Below, piece by piece: positions 21,818 through 33,396 of a stretch of 64,000 nucleotides of DNA (position 1 is the stretch's first letter; every line of letters starts with the position of its first letter). The stretch lies in NCBI GenBank assembly GCA_018340375.1, contig JAFFJZ010000043.1, positions 124,001-188,000 of the forward strand. Direction: 5' to 3'. A model generated the notes under the pieces. That model was given only the letters and a program-made list of their open reading frames with translations, had not been told where the DNA came from and searched no databases. Origin of the DNA: Gonatopus flavifemur. Taxonomy: Eukaryota; Arthropoda; Insecta; Hymenoptera; Dryinidae. A program made the position numbers and the translations under genes.

Positions 21818-22559
21818 TACGATTAATCGTAACATAAGACCATACTTGGAAAAGCAAGAATTGTCAGATACTCAAGATGGGTATTATTGCTCTGCTTAAA
21901 AAATCTGATTAAAACCCATACAAACTGATTTGATTTCGATGCAAATCCCGGACTGGTTCGGAAATATCTGCACGAAAAGAAATGCTCATGTAAAAATTAC
22001 ATAAAATTACACAGTCCTGTTAGATGTATATTGTTATCATTGTTACTTCGAAGCAACAGAAGTCGCCGCAGAAATTACCTCTCAACTGAGAATCGCCTAT
22101 AACCTCTTTTTGTAGGAGTTAACATCGTAATATTCGATGTAACTGAATAAAAAAACAGCAAAATTTGTAGTTATAACCCTCTGTTACGATTGTCATATTG
22201 TAATATACAAGATAATATTCTGCCCGTGTATACAACGTTTAGATGCTACTTGGATAGAAAAGAGGAGGCTTTTTGCCTATCAATTGGCAGAGTTTTTTTG
22301 TATCTTTTATTATTTCTATTTGAGTTTGTTTAATATTCGCAACAACTTTGGTGATTTTTCTATGCATGGAAGTGGGAACATCTTCAACTCAATTGTGTGA
22401 AGAATGCATTTTCGTATTCGAAAGTAAAATGAAATAATAAAATCAATGAATTTTGTCCTCTCGCTAATAATGAATAAACATTCACAGGGTAATTCAAGTT
22501 TTGCTGAATCGAATATTCTTCCGTCCATATATCATGCAAATGAGAAGAAAAATCGAAAG
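21818..22559. other. no recognisable gene or element
   Basis: AT-rich with short frames only. Confidence 0.5.
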
Positions 22560-23103
22560 TGAGATCATTTTCCGCTGACTGCCTAGCTGGTGAAGTTCTG
22601 GCTGGCTGAGTGCCAGCCAATTGCTAAGGCTTGAATTCTCGTTGCTTTTGTTGCATCTTGTGTACGCTGATGCGCAAGCATATATACACAGAACTAACGT
22701 GTTATATCGCCTTGCAGCCAGACAGACACGCACGAAATTTCACTCTGGCGCTCTTTGCTATTCCCGGTACATCCGGGTCTCTCTCTCACTGAAATACACA
22801 GAAAAGAAAGGTGAAAGACGAAGATTGTGATGCGAAACGCGAGAATCCTGCAACGTTCTCGTCTTTTAACGACTCCTCCTCTTCTCTTCTTTCTCTTCTC
22901 TCTGCATGGATTTGCACCATATGTATACACATATATACAAGCATACAAGTATTTTCTGATCTCTCTTTCTCTTTCTTCCCCTTCGTTCGCTGACCTCGTA
23001 AAATAATCCTCTCGCCCCTCGCACTTCGCCACTCCACGCCCTTTTCAGCTTGCAACCGAAAGTGATTGCTATTCGTGCGTTTGGATTGTATCCGATTTAC
23101 AAG
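22560..23103 (+). promoter_or_regulatory. possible host 5' exon / promoter region with splice donor
   Basis: A stretch unusually rich in C, CT-runs and CpG for this window. It ends GATTTACAAG|GTACGT, a strong 5' splice-site match (donor at 23102). The upstream sequence has TATATACA and several CAGT-like initiators. A non-coding first exon of a host gene on the plus strand is possible; no downstream coding exon was identified, so this stays a guess. Confidence 0.25.
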
Positions 23104-23775
23104 GTACGTTTTTGATTTTCACATGATGTACTAGATTCCATTAAAGTTGCTTCTTCCCCCGTTTTCAATGTGTGGAAAGTTTCTCTCTTATTTCATCGAA
23201 TTGCAAAATTCTTTGCTGCGATAAAATATTTTTATCGAATTCAATTGTTTCTAAAACGAAATTACCGCATTTTTATCAAATTCTGTACTTTTATATTTTC
23301 CAATTAGCTAGTCTTATCCGATTTGACATGAGAGCCGGTCCTTTAGTGCCGGACGTCTAAATAAATCATATTATCATTTATCTTGTCTAAGGACTCCGGT
23401 GTCTACTTTCAGTTGTATTCAGATAACAATTCTCATCATCAAGGTACTATCGTTTAAATGAAAAGTCTCTGCGCGCTGAGTGAACATTGATTAGCTAATT
23501 TCAAAGCATATCAAGCTTGAGAATTCGTTCTGCGTAATAACTGAGGTAAAAAAACCCAGTTTTTTGTGCAACTTTTTTTACTTGTGATGTTTTTAACCGT
23601 AACCTGCTAAATATAATTCATCGACACAGGCTTATTTGTTAGATTTACACGGTTTGCAGTGACAGCGACCTTGTACTGAAGTTAATAAATAGTGTTTGGC
23701 TTAAACGTGTCAAAAGGGTTAGCGTATGAAAACTTTTTATGGAAGTATGTGCAATTTGATGCTGAGGAGGATGTC
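23104..23775. other. no recognisable gene; intron-like if the donor at 23102 is real
   Basis: AT-rich, no element ends detected, short frames only. Confidence 0.4.
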
Positions 23776-23810
23776 TCCATGTGAAAAAAAGTCCATAAAT
23801 GTATACAATT

Positions 23811-24126
23811 CCCTAGCGCGTATGTACCATGGGACCCATTCCGGACCAGCATGGGCCCCATCCTACCAATATGGGCAGGGCTGGCGTCAGACTTTTTTTC
23901 AGAGTGGGTAGCGAGTTTGGAGGGAGGAGGGGGGGGGGTTAATGCCAAATCATTTTTCACAATGTACTTATATGAAGGAATAATGCTTGAAAATTTCGAG
24001 TGGGTAATTTATCCATTCAGATATTTCCGAGTGGGTAATGCTACCTATACTACCCACGTGAACCGCTGGCCCTGAATATGGGCCCAAGACTGGGCCGATG
24101 TGGGCCAGAGTTCATACACGTTAGGG
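23811..24126. mobile_element. CCC-type element, 316 bp, TSD TT
   Basis: CCCTAGCGCGTATG to TTCATACACGTTAGGG; TT at 23809-23810 and 24127-24128. Removing it rejoins CAATTGTATA, as in the other family members. Subterminal words are variants of TGGGCCC. It contains a 199-bp hAT-type MITE. A shorter relative is at 27118-27226. Confidence 0.83.
23876..24074. mobile_element. hAT-type MITE, 199 bp, TSD AATATGGG
   Basis: Ends CAGGGCTGGCG and CGCTGGCCCTG; perfect 8-bp duplication AATATGGG (23868-23875, 24075-24082). Contains a G-run at 23929-23938 and three GAGTGGGTA words. Ends resemble the hAT end at 57299. Confidence 0.87.
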
Positions 24127-24158
24127 TTGTATAAAGTTTTGGACACTTTTTCCACGTG

Positions 24159-25000
24159 TCGTTAGTAAGTTAAAAATACTTCAACGAAAATTATTGCGAG
24201 GTTGAATCAACATGCTACTTGTGATGCGATTTCAAACACTAGCACATATTTAATTCATATGTAAGAATTCGATAAAAATTACGTACGGAATTCATAAAAT
24301 TCTATCTAACAATATAATTTTACAAAAATTGTATAGAATTTGCATTTTATATAATTTTCAAACACTTTTTATACAAAACTGGTATGTAAATTATATAAAA
24401 TTATTTTCTAATAAAAAATTTTCAACATGCATACTGCAGAATTTTTTATACAATTTCGATCATAGAGTCCCCGTATTAATACTTAATATCCACATAACTA
24501 ATCGTCATGATTCAAATTTTCGTAGAATCACTGTAATGTCTTTGCAAAGCTTTTCTTATTGAAATGTATTGCTATCTGTTCATCAATTGGAATCTTCATA
24601 CAATTCAAAAAAAGATTTTATTGAAAGATTTCTGTTCTGCCAAACGCAATTGAATCAAAATAATCACATAATAATATGAAGACAGAAGAAACATCTCTTC
24701 TTGGAATGTATGTATGTACATAATCGAAGTGATCAATTGATTTACTGAAAAAAAAATGTGAAAGAGGGGAAGAGCTGTAGAAAAATTGAAAATGCATTAC
24801 TTCTGATGAAAATAATATTATATGCTACTGACAAAGAAGAATATTTATGAAAAGCGAAGAAAAAGAAGTTGCGCATGAAAATTCACCGGATACCTGCAGT
24901 GGAGGGCGTAATCAACTGTTTCACTAGAAAACAGGTCGACAGAACTGTCACTAGGTTAGTAAGAAAACATTTGGTGTATCGAGTTATGTATTGAGCGATA
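24159..25000. other. no recognisable gene or element
   Basis: AT-rich (many AATTTT/AAAATT), short frames only. Confidence 0.5.
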
Positions 25001-25381
25001 CCCGAAGAGAATATAAAGCCTCGAGAAACGTTCAGAATGGATCATTATAGATCAGTCAGAAGCTCCATTGGAGCCAACTTTTAGGTTCGTAAACGTTTTG
25101 CGAAGCTTAGATGAACGTTTGAATGTCCGCTTGAAAATGGTTCCAAGAAAGGTTTATAGACCGTTTATTAAAGGTTCTCCGGACAGTCATTCCAGTTTCA
25201 ATTGAGCATGTTTTAGAGATAATTACAATTATAATTACAATTCATTTTTTCGTGAAAAAAGCATAACTGAAAAAAACATTGAAACATTGGAACTCAAAGT
25301 GAATCTTCGATAAATCTTCAATGAACGTTCTGTGAACCTTCCTTGAAGTTATTTTTGAGCAGACATTGTAACGTTAATTAG

Positions 25382-25583
25382 TCCATGTAAAAAAACTAGA
25401 TATAATTCTATCTGAACCAGGCATAATTTATGTGTGGAAATGGGCTCACAAAAACTATATATGTTCAAATGACTCACTTTTGTCAAATGAGGCATTTGAG
25501 CATATGTAGTTTTTATGAAACCATTTCCACACATAAAATATTCCATGCTTTAGATATGGTTCCATCTAGTTTTTTTACATGGG
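25382..25583. mobile_element. CCC-type element, 202 bp, TSD AG
   Basis: TCCATGTAAAAAAACTAGAT to ATCTAGTTTTTTTACATGGG; AG at 25380-25381 and 25584-25585. Internal arms also share TGTGGAAATGG and CATATGTAGTTTTT-like blocks, giving a long foldback. Confidence 0.8.
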
Positions 25584-25639
25584 AGACCTTCGTCGAATGT
25601 TTATGAACCTAAACTTGAGCTCCGACGGAGTCTGATCTA

Positions 25640-25712
25640 CCCATGTGGAAAAACTGTCCAAGAATGTACATATGTAACTTGTGTACAGTTTTGGACATTT
25701 TTTCCACATGGT
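25640..25712. mobile_element. CCCATGTG-family CCC-type element, 73 bp, TSD TA
   Basis: CCCATGTGGAAAAACTGTCC to GGACATTTTTTCCACATGGT; TA at 25638-25639 and 25713-25714. Shortest member seen. Confidence 0.78.
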
Positions 25713-25761
25713 TATGTTGATCCATTCTGAACAGTTGTCGGAGCTTCATGTTCTCTTCGGG

Positions 25762-26419
25762 TGAGCCTCATTGTTAGTATTGTTGTCACGCATTTCTTTC
25801 GTTGGTTTAGTAATTTGTATCATTGCCATAACCAAACAAAATGAATGAAGGATTCTATTATTGAGCTAGAAATAAATATAGGATGATGTTATCTTTTGCA
25901 TTTGCATAACATCGATGAAATCTTTCATAGGTCATTAAGGAAAACTTAGTCTTGAGCATTTAAACACATTTGTACAGCTGCATCCCTGCAATGGTAACAC
26001 ATACCGTCAAACGTTACGACACAACAAACGTCTCCGGTATAATACATAAGTCATGCACGATGACGTCAATCTTCATGATTATTTTAAAAACAGACGTGCT
26101 TATACATGTAATATTACTCTTTAATCATTTTTCAACTCCCATCGCTCGTTCGATTCAATAGAATTTCGTCAATACTTCAAATCATTCATTGACGTGTATT
26201 ATTGCACATGATGCATTCAATAATTCCTTATAAAATCACTCATGAAACATTTTGATGGGTAGATCATACGTAGATGCAGTGTCCGTTCCGATGTATCAAA
26301 GGAAATCGGATTCAAAATTATCTTCTGTCAGTTATTGCATACTGGATTTTTCAATGCATATTTTTAATACGTTCAACATGTTGTCACGTTTAAATGATTT
26401 CATGATATTTCTTGATATA
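25762..26419. other. no recognisable gene or element
   Basis: AT-rich, short frames only. Confidence 0.5.
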
Positions 26420-26988
26420 CCCTTGAAAAAATCTTTCAGGTTTGATTAGGCGTGTTCAGGCTTAATTATAGACATTTTTCGGCATAGGTATTCGTGTTCA
26501 ATACTGACTGCACTTGGCTGGGCCTGACTACGCCTGGTCGTTCATTTTAGACAGACTATTCTCGCCCGTGATCATGCAAAATCTCACCGACTGAGAAGTA
26601 TTCATACAAAATGACTTCGTGTTGATTTTTTTGTATCACGAATACACATGCTTCACCATTCTCAATCGGCCCCGTACGAATGTGCCTCTGCCTTATTACG
26701 CATCATGCCTGAAAACTGGAAACTAGAGAATGGAAACTGCATAAACACAATAAGTCGAAATCATTGACAATAAGTTAGTGTTTGGTGTAATTGGTATAAT
26801 TTCATTTCTCACAGAAAACTTATTGATTTCATATGAATTTCTCATGCAAAATAGAGCATAATCAAGCTTGGTTGGGCGTAATTGAGCATGATTAGTCCTC
26901 ATCACGTGGGTACAAAATTGAAGTCTGATCACGCCTGATGAATGAAGCCTGATCAGACGTGAGCAAGCGTGGACAATTTTTTCACGGG
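26420..26988. mobile_element. probable CCC-type element, 569 bp
   Basis: CCCTTGAAAAAATCTTTCAG at the left and GACAATTTTTTCACGGG at the right; flanks TA / TT (one mismatch). Both subterminal parts repeat GCCTGATCAGGCGTG-like words. An unrelated central part (about 26560-26830) may be a further insertion. Confidence 0.6.
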
Positions 26989-27117
26989 TTGTTGCGAATT
27001 TATAAGAATGTGATAGAATTCAATAACTGATTGTAAAAATGCATGACGAATAATTTAATAATTGAAACCGGATTTTCCTGAACATACCATTAAGGTTCAT
27101 AAACCTACCCTAGTATG

Positions 27118-27226
27118 TATGTACCATAGGGTCTACCCTGGCCTAAGACGGGCCCTATTCTGTCAACGTGGGTCCAAGACTGGATCAGAGTGAGGCCAGA
27201 GTGGGTAGGAGTTCATACACGCTGGG
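27118..27226. mobile_element. probable CCC-type element, 109 bp
   Basis: CCCTAGTATGTATGTACC to GTTCATACACGCTGGG, with GGGCCC/TGGGTCC words inside; a short relative of 23811-24126. Flanks TA / AT, so no clean duplication. Confidence 0.55.
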
Positions 27227-27365
27227 ATGTCTTACTGAAAAAAAAACTTTTTCCATTGAAATCAAATCATTCCATAAAATTCAATCAATCAATTGTGTAA
27301 AAAATTTCATCATTCCTTATGTGGTTTGGAGAAGAAATTTTCTCATAGTTCAAAATTTACAATTT

Positions 27366-27530
27366 TGGTCGGTCAACAATGGTCAGTTCGGTCATCGAGC
27401 CAGTACCGATTAACACAAGAAATCACATCGGTCCAGTGCCGACTCGCGATCGGCAGACAACCGTTGCTGACCAATACCATCTTAGAACCGATGTATTCGT
27501 TACCGTTGCCTTAACACTGACATTTCTCCA
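27366..27530 (+). repeat. dispersed repeat R4, copy 2
   Basis: Co-linear with 18573-18745; here ending CATTTCTCCATGGG. No coding. Confidence 0.7.
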
Positions 27531-27623
27531 TGGGAAGGTACGCTACGTTAACTTACGCTACGATGTGTGCCTAAATCAATTGATAGGGAAAAAAATTGAA
27601 TACTCTTTCCTGTACCATCACTA

Positions 27624-28872
27624 CAGGTTGGTTGAAAAGTTTCTGCGCTCGAAATGAAAGAATACTGTTTTTGTTACGAAATATATTTTTTTATTCAATA
27701 TAATCTCCTAGAAGCTCAATACACTTGTTCCAATGATCTTCCAATAATTTCATCCCATCCTTATGATGGTTTTCCGGAAGCTCTGCAAAATAACCGTCTA
27801 CGGCTGCTATGGCCTCTTTATTCGACGAAAAATGCTTTCCACGAAGGAATTGTTTGAGATTTCTCAAGAGATAGTAGTCGCTAGGAGCCAAATCTGGCGC
27901 ATACGGTGGATGTTCAAGCAATTCGTACTTGAGTTCTTTGAATTTAGCCATCGTCAAAACACTTTTGTGAGCAGGTGCATTATCTTGATGAAAAATGATT
28001 TTTTTTTCTTTAAACCAGGTCTTTTCTCACGAATATTTTCATCCAGCTGATCCAAAAGGCTGCAGTAATATTCGGAGTTGATGGTTTTACCTTTCTGAAG
28101 ATAATCCATGAACAAAATTCCTTTTGCATCCCAAAAAACTGATGCCATAACCTTCTTTGCTGATCGTTGTGACTTCACCTGCTTTGGAGCTGAGCAACCA
28201 GCTTCAGTCCACTGTAAACGTTCTTGTTTCAATTTAGGATCATGGTGGTAGATCCAAGTCTCATCCATAGTTATAAAACGACGCAAGACGTCGGTTTTAT
28301 TCTGCTTAAAACGCTCCAAATTACGCTGAGAAATTTGTTTTCGATCCAGTTTTTGTTGAATTCTTAACGTGTGCGGCACTAACTTTCCAAACAGTTTTTT
28401 CATACGTAATTCTTCATGTAAAATATGGAGTACTCGTTCGTCTGAGATGCCCATGGCATTAGCCATTTCACGCTTAGTCAAACTTGTATCTTCACTAACC
28501 ATATCATGTACATGTTCAATGATTTCTGCTGTGGTTGCAGTTTTTGGTCGTCCTTCGCGTGGATCGTCTTCAAGGCTAGTACGACCACATTTAAATTCAC
28601 CAGCCCAAAATTCAACGGTGTTCATAAATTTCCTTTGCTCTTAAACCCTTCAAAACAAAGAATCTAATGACTGCACGATATTCAATTTTTTCCATATTAA
28701 GAAAAATCAATGACACGTCAACTTCAAATGGCTTGTAAACAAAGAATGAATTGACAGAATGACTTGTAACTTTGCATGTGTTCTCAGGACAGATGTACCA
28801 ACTTGAGAAAAAAAAGGTTTTGAGCTAGCAGTGCTATCTCTTGGTGAGCGCAGGAACTTTTCAACCAACCTG
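27624..28872 (-). mobile_element. mariner M5, 1249 bp
   Basis: Inverted ends CAGGTTGGTTGAAAAGTT; TA at 27622-27623 and 28873-28874. Sister of M9 (51739-55804). Confidence 0.95.
27691..28695 (-). pseudogene. mariner M5 transposase with N-terminal deletion and frameshift
   Basis: Starts MEKIEYRAVIRFF (28695). Twelve or so residues after EIYEH are missing, with a frameshift, relative to M9. The frame resumes at NTVEFWAGEFKCGR (28622) and runs through AMGISDERVLHILHEELR, ITMDETWIYHHD (first D), and FWDAKGILFMDYL. A second frameshift near 28000, in a T-run, precedes HQDNAPAH. The final frame gives YAPDLAPSDYYL (third D) and ends ELLGDYIE (27691). Inactive. Confidence 0.92.
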
Positions 28873-29089
28873 TACTACCACATTCACTTCTTCTTTTCTC
28901 ACAACTGTGAGGAAAAGTCTTTGGAAATTTTTCTCTCTTCCAAAGTTTTATGCCTACTCAAAACTTCAAACGCATTCTCCTCGAAACATTCTTCCTTTAA
29001 TGGAAACAGAATTAATTTGACAGAAATGAATCTTTTTTTATTATCATTCCAATAGGGGGAAATGAATATTTATTCAGAACAAAGGAGTA

Positions 29090-29455
29090 TTTTTTTCTGT
29101 GAAAGAGCTGGGTGCAATGCGATGAAGTGTAGAGATCGTACATTTATTTCTAAGTTCGAATTTCCATGTCCACAGTGAATCAATAAAAATAATATGAACA
29201 TAGGTATTTATGTTCATCTTCAATATTCCATCACATACACTTTCATGAATAAAGGTTAAAACACATGGCTGACTATTGTACAGGGTTAACTGAAGAGTTT
29301 CCATAACTTTGAAAGTACCAACATAAAATCACAATAACGAGAAAGCATTGTTTCCTAATTTTTCATTACCCATCACAGTCACATTTCTACCTTTTAGTAT
29401 TATATGTATTGGAATAATAGAAAACGTTAGGATACTTCAGGACTATTTGTAAACA
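29090..29455 (+). repeat. dispersed repeat R3, copy 2
   Basis: Co-linear with 15652-16060, diverged. No TIRs or coding. Confidence 0.65.
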
Positions 29456-29822
29456 AACCAGATTTATATTTTTATTGATTTCAATTTCTTATTGTCTATC
29501 GACATGTATATTGATGATGATTAATTGAAATTTTCAGTAAGGAATACTCATATGTAGGGAAATTAGGTACATTGAATTCATGTGAGACGTACGGAAATGA
29601 AGAAATATGGTTAATGGATTATATAAGAACCGTGAATAAATTGTTATTATCACACAAATATAAATATAAACGATAAATGACATATAAAATACAAGTCACG
29701 TTTATAATATATACAATACATCATTTTTCAATGAGAAGTGAATATAGGTACAGAAGAATGTTGTATTGTATATTGTATATTATAAACGTGCTTTGTATTT
29801 TGTATTTCATTTCTCAACTGGT

Positions 29823-30116
29823 CCCTAATGGAAATTTTGGATGGCTAAATACCAAGGCTTGACGAGACATGCCTGATTTCCTGTCAGGTCCTCATCAGGC
29901 TCCGTTATGATCTTCTTTATTTCGCTCGATTTCATGGAAATCTCATCCGAACCCTATTGTACGCCTGCGTGACAACCTTGTTTGAATCCCATTAGGGAAA
30001 TCAGATAAGTCCCTTGTAAGGGCCTCATAAATTTTTCCTTATCCACGGTTTCCGGGTTCTAACCTGATCAGGAACTTATTAAAAATAGAAAATGCCTGAT
30101 CAAATTTCTACTAGGG
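29823..30116. mobile_element. CCC-type element, 294 bp, TSD GT
   Basis: CCCTAATGGAAATTTTGG to GATCAAATTTCTACTAGGG; GT at 29821-29822 and 30117-30118. Interior words: CCTGATCAGG / TCAGGTCC. Confidence 0.78.
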
Positions 30117-30276
30117 GTATTTTGTTTGTGTATGAATAAAAATTTATGTATGGTTTTTGTATAATCCATTAAACATATTTCCCCGTTTCCGTACATCTCA
30201 CATAATTTCCATATTGATGGGGATATTTGAAGGAAATCGATTCTTTTCTATAATATGTGGAATAATATATAATTTT

Positions 30277-30509
30277 TAGAGATGGGCCGATTCCGATTCT
30301 TGATTCCTAAATACTCACAATTCTTATGATATCGAGGAATCGACGATTCTCGATTCTGGGCAATTTTGTGCTCAATTCCGATTCTGAATTTGAATTCAGA
30401 GAAAAATGATGTCATCGCTAGATGGTGATAAATATTTGGTCTATACTGAGAGAAATTTATTTTGATCAATTTTTATTCGTAATCCAGGAACATTAAGGAA
30501 TTCCAATTA
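30277..30509 (+). mobile_element. copy C (left part) of the TAGAGATGGGCC family
   Basis: Matches copy A 6607-7225 (without the TTAA insert) up to GGAATTCCAATTA. There mariner M6 is inserted. The host repeat resumes at 37944-37983 (GATGCTTGTCCTCATATATT), which in copy A lies about 800 bp further on, so host sequence between is missing. Confidence 0.85.
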
Positions 30510-31439
30510 CAAGTCGTTCAATGAGTCTCGAGACTAACAACGAAAACATTTTTTTTTCAAAAATCATTTTTATTCGTCAATATAATCTCCTTTTAGAGTG
30601 ATATAATCTTTTCAACGCATTTCCAACATTTCCATATCATGTTTACAGAAGGATTTATCCTTTGCTTCAAAATAGGCTTCAGTTTCGGCACTGATCTCCT
30701 CATTCGAGTCAAATTTTTTTCCCTGGAGCATTTTTTTGAGATCAGCAAAGAACCAGTAGTCGCTGGGGGCTAAATCTGGTGAATACAGGGGGTGGGAAGC
30801 AAATCAAAGCCCAATTCGTTGAATTTTGCCATTGTTTTCATGGACTTGTGGCATGGTGCATTGTCTTGGTGAAAAAGGATTTTTTTCTTCTTCATGTGCG
30901 GTCGTTTTGCTGCGATCTCCTCCTCCAAACGTACCAAAAAGTCAATATAATAATCATTGTTGATCGATTTACTTTTTCCCAGGTAGTCAATGAAAATCAC
31001 GTCATTTGTATCCCAAAAAACAGACGTCATGACTTTGCCAGGAGACTGCTGCGTTTTTGGAGGCTTTGGGTGGCTTTTGCCAGCCATGCGCCACTCAGAT
31101 GATTGCCGATTCGACTCCAGAGTAGACCTTCACACGAGACTAAGAAAATCTTGGTCTCGTCTTGTCCTGTCTCGATTTTTCGAGACCAAGACCAAGACAA
31201 TATCACGGAAATTGAATTGAACCAAGACCAAGACTTGAGGAGACTAGACCAAGAGTCTTGTCGAGACTCAGTTCAAATCTTGTCGAGACTCAATTCAAAT
31301 CTTGTCGAGACTAGATTACAAAAAAAATTTCAAAAAATTATCTATGAAAATTATGTTTATTTGACATTCGAGAACGAGAAGATTTTCACGCGCCCGATTT
31401 TGCACATAGAGTAACGAATCAATAACTGAAAGGAACCTA

Positions 31440-31542
31440 CCCGGGAAAAAATAAACATGCATAATCACGCATGAGCCTGCATAATCATATATGATCATGG
31501 ATAATTCATACATGAACATGCAAGAGTCGTGTATGATTATGA
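31440..31542. mobile_element. left end of a CCC-type element (CCCGGGAAAAAATAAAC)
   Basis: Starts CCCGGGAAAAAATAAACATG, followed by many TGCATAATCA / CATGAT words. It is cut at 31542 by the next element and I could not find its right end. Confidence 0.5.
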
Positions 31543-32909
31543 CCCAGCTAACCAAAGCTGATAAATAACTGGTCAATTATTACCCAACGAGATTGGGTGG
31601 GATTGATCAATACTTCTCCATTTTTGTGTCCGCATTGGCGACCAATAATTGATCAATTTCAGTGGACCATTGGATTTCCCAATTGCAGGGCAATCTTTGT
31701 TCAATGTCATGGGCATAGGTACTGCCATCAGCTGTGGAATAATGTGACCCATAATTTGGCAATTATTGGACAATTATTTTGGTTTGAGAACGATCGAAAA
31801 TTGACCAATAACTCCCCAGTGAACACTCATGAGAGGAAGAGCTCTTTAAGAAGTCTTTTGAAAGAGCTCTGTCAATGTTATCATATTGATATCTGAATGG
31901 AATCATTTTTCTGAGATCCCAGAAAAAAATCCTCTTAAAGAGTTCGTTTGGATAACATTCTGGCAATCTCTTATTTTTCTCAGAAATCGACGCATCTGAT
32001 AACATTCTGATATCTTTATGTTAACCTTCTAAAAGGTCTATATGTCCTCTTACACATATTTGGGAGGTCTTTAAGAGCTCTGGATGATAATATATTGTTC
32101 ACTGGGTCGTTATTGATTGACATATACTATGAAACTTTGAATCACTTTCAAATACTAATATAATAACTCAGTCCAAATTTGTTGAACATTTGTTTTTAAT
32201 TTTTTCATTTTAAAACTGTGATGACGGCACTGTGAAACTGAATCCGTTCATTCAACATTATAATATATAATTTTCCGCAATTTGCGAACCTATTGCTAAT
32301 TCAAATAGAAATTATAACCCGAAACCACACTTTTTGATTGGAGTGGAGTTCGATCGGTTCACGCAGTTATAATAATAATAGGAATTTGCATCCATGCGCC
32401 GAAATTGAAATTCAAACCGAAATTGAGATTATGAATAACCTCAACGCGACAATATTACCGCGCCACGAATAATATTAAATTCTAATAAGTTGCGATCACT
32501 GATACGACGGAGATGAATGAATCGATAAATTTTTTGTAATAAACAATACATAATAAATAATTCTGTCCTATTTACATGACATGACCAATGCAAAATTCCA
32601 TATTACCGATAAAAAATAAGCGATGTTTTACATTTCCAGATTGTCGATTATCGACGTATGTTGAATGATCAATTTTTGGTCAATTCTATGGACCACGAGA
32701 TTGATGAATAATTGTCCTGTTCTATGTCCGCATTAGCGACCAACAATTGGCCCTTCAAAAATGATCAATTTTCGATCAATTGTTATCCAATTAATAGACA
32801 TGCGCATGAAGATCCTACATAATTCCCAAATAATTGATCAATTATTAGCTAATGTCATTGAAATCAATCGAATTGACCAATGATTGGAACCAATCCATGG
32901 TTGGCTGGG
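31543..32909. mobile_element. CCC-type element, 1367 bp, TSD GA
   Basis: CCCAGCTAACCAAAG to CCATGGTTGGCTGGG; GA at 31541-31542 and 32910-32911. Both subterminal regions repeat TTGGTCAATTATT / CCAATAATTGATC words (31560-31810, 32640-32890). Contains 31815-32106. The middle (about 32150-32620) has no coding. Confidence 0.8.
31815..32106. mobile_element. CCC-type element, 292 bp, TSD TC
   Basis: CCCAGTGAACACTCATGAG to TATTGTTCACTGGG; TC at 31813-31814 and 32107-32108. Removing it rejoins CAATAACTCGTTATTG, a continuation of the host's own repeated word. Interior words: AAGAGCTCTTTAAGA. Confidence 0.82.
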
Positions 32910-33396
32910 GAATGATTTTATGAGGCTGGCCAATGAGATACGTTGTCACATAACTCCTCTCCTCCTCTCTCCTTTGCTCTATCTTTTATCCAAGACTACA
33001 TTTCCACTTACAGTCAGCGCAATTAATCCATTCCCATCTTCCCGATAGATCCTAGTTGGCAATTTATTGTTTATCAACTAGAAACGTTTATATTCAATTT
33101 CACATGTTGAAAATATAATTCCTCATATATTTATCATGACAACGGGTAAGAAAGAAATAACAATTGGGCAGTTCACACCGAGTGCAACCAGTGGAAATCG
33201 CTATAAAACAGAAAAACGCAAGAACGCAGCAAACGCACGCAGATTTCGTATACAGTTTCTGCGCATTGCGTTATGCGGTTGCAAAAGTTGTGTAGACAGA
33301 CCATTAGAAACGCACCTTAAGTAACCACAGCTTGACAGATTTTTGTATTCTCTAACGGTTGCCAAAGTATTTGAGTTGTTATATATCATCGTAATT

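Larger units (their letters stand above)
23776..24158. mobile_element. CCCATGTG-family element carrying a nested CCC-type element
   Basis: TCCATGTGAAAAAAAGTCCA at the left and GGACACTTTTTCCACGTG at the right. The host core TGTATACAATTGTATA is cut by 23811-24126. Outer duplication unclear. Confidence 0.7.
25001..25761. mobile_element. CCC-type element with CCCGAAGAGAA ends, carrying two others
   Basis: CCCGAAGAGAATATAAAGCC to TTCATGTTCTCTTCGGG; CAGAATGGATCA is shared by both arms. Flanks TA / TG give a duplication with one mismatch. Interior words: variants of GAACGTT. Two later CCC-type insertions: 25382-25583 and 25640-25712. Confidence 0.7.

Noticed and set aside
22621..23055. Several overlapping frames of 60-112 codons on both strands
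   Set aside because: They coincide with a CT-rich stretch where stop codons are scarce; none has recognisable domains.
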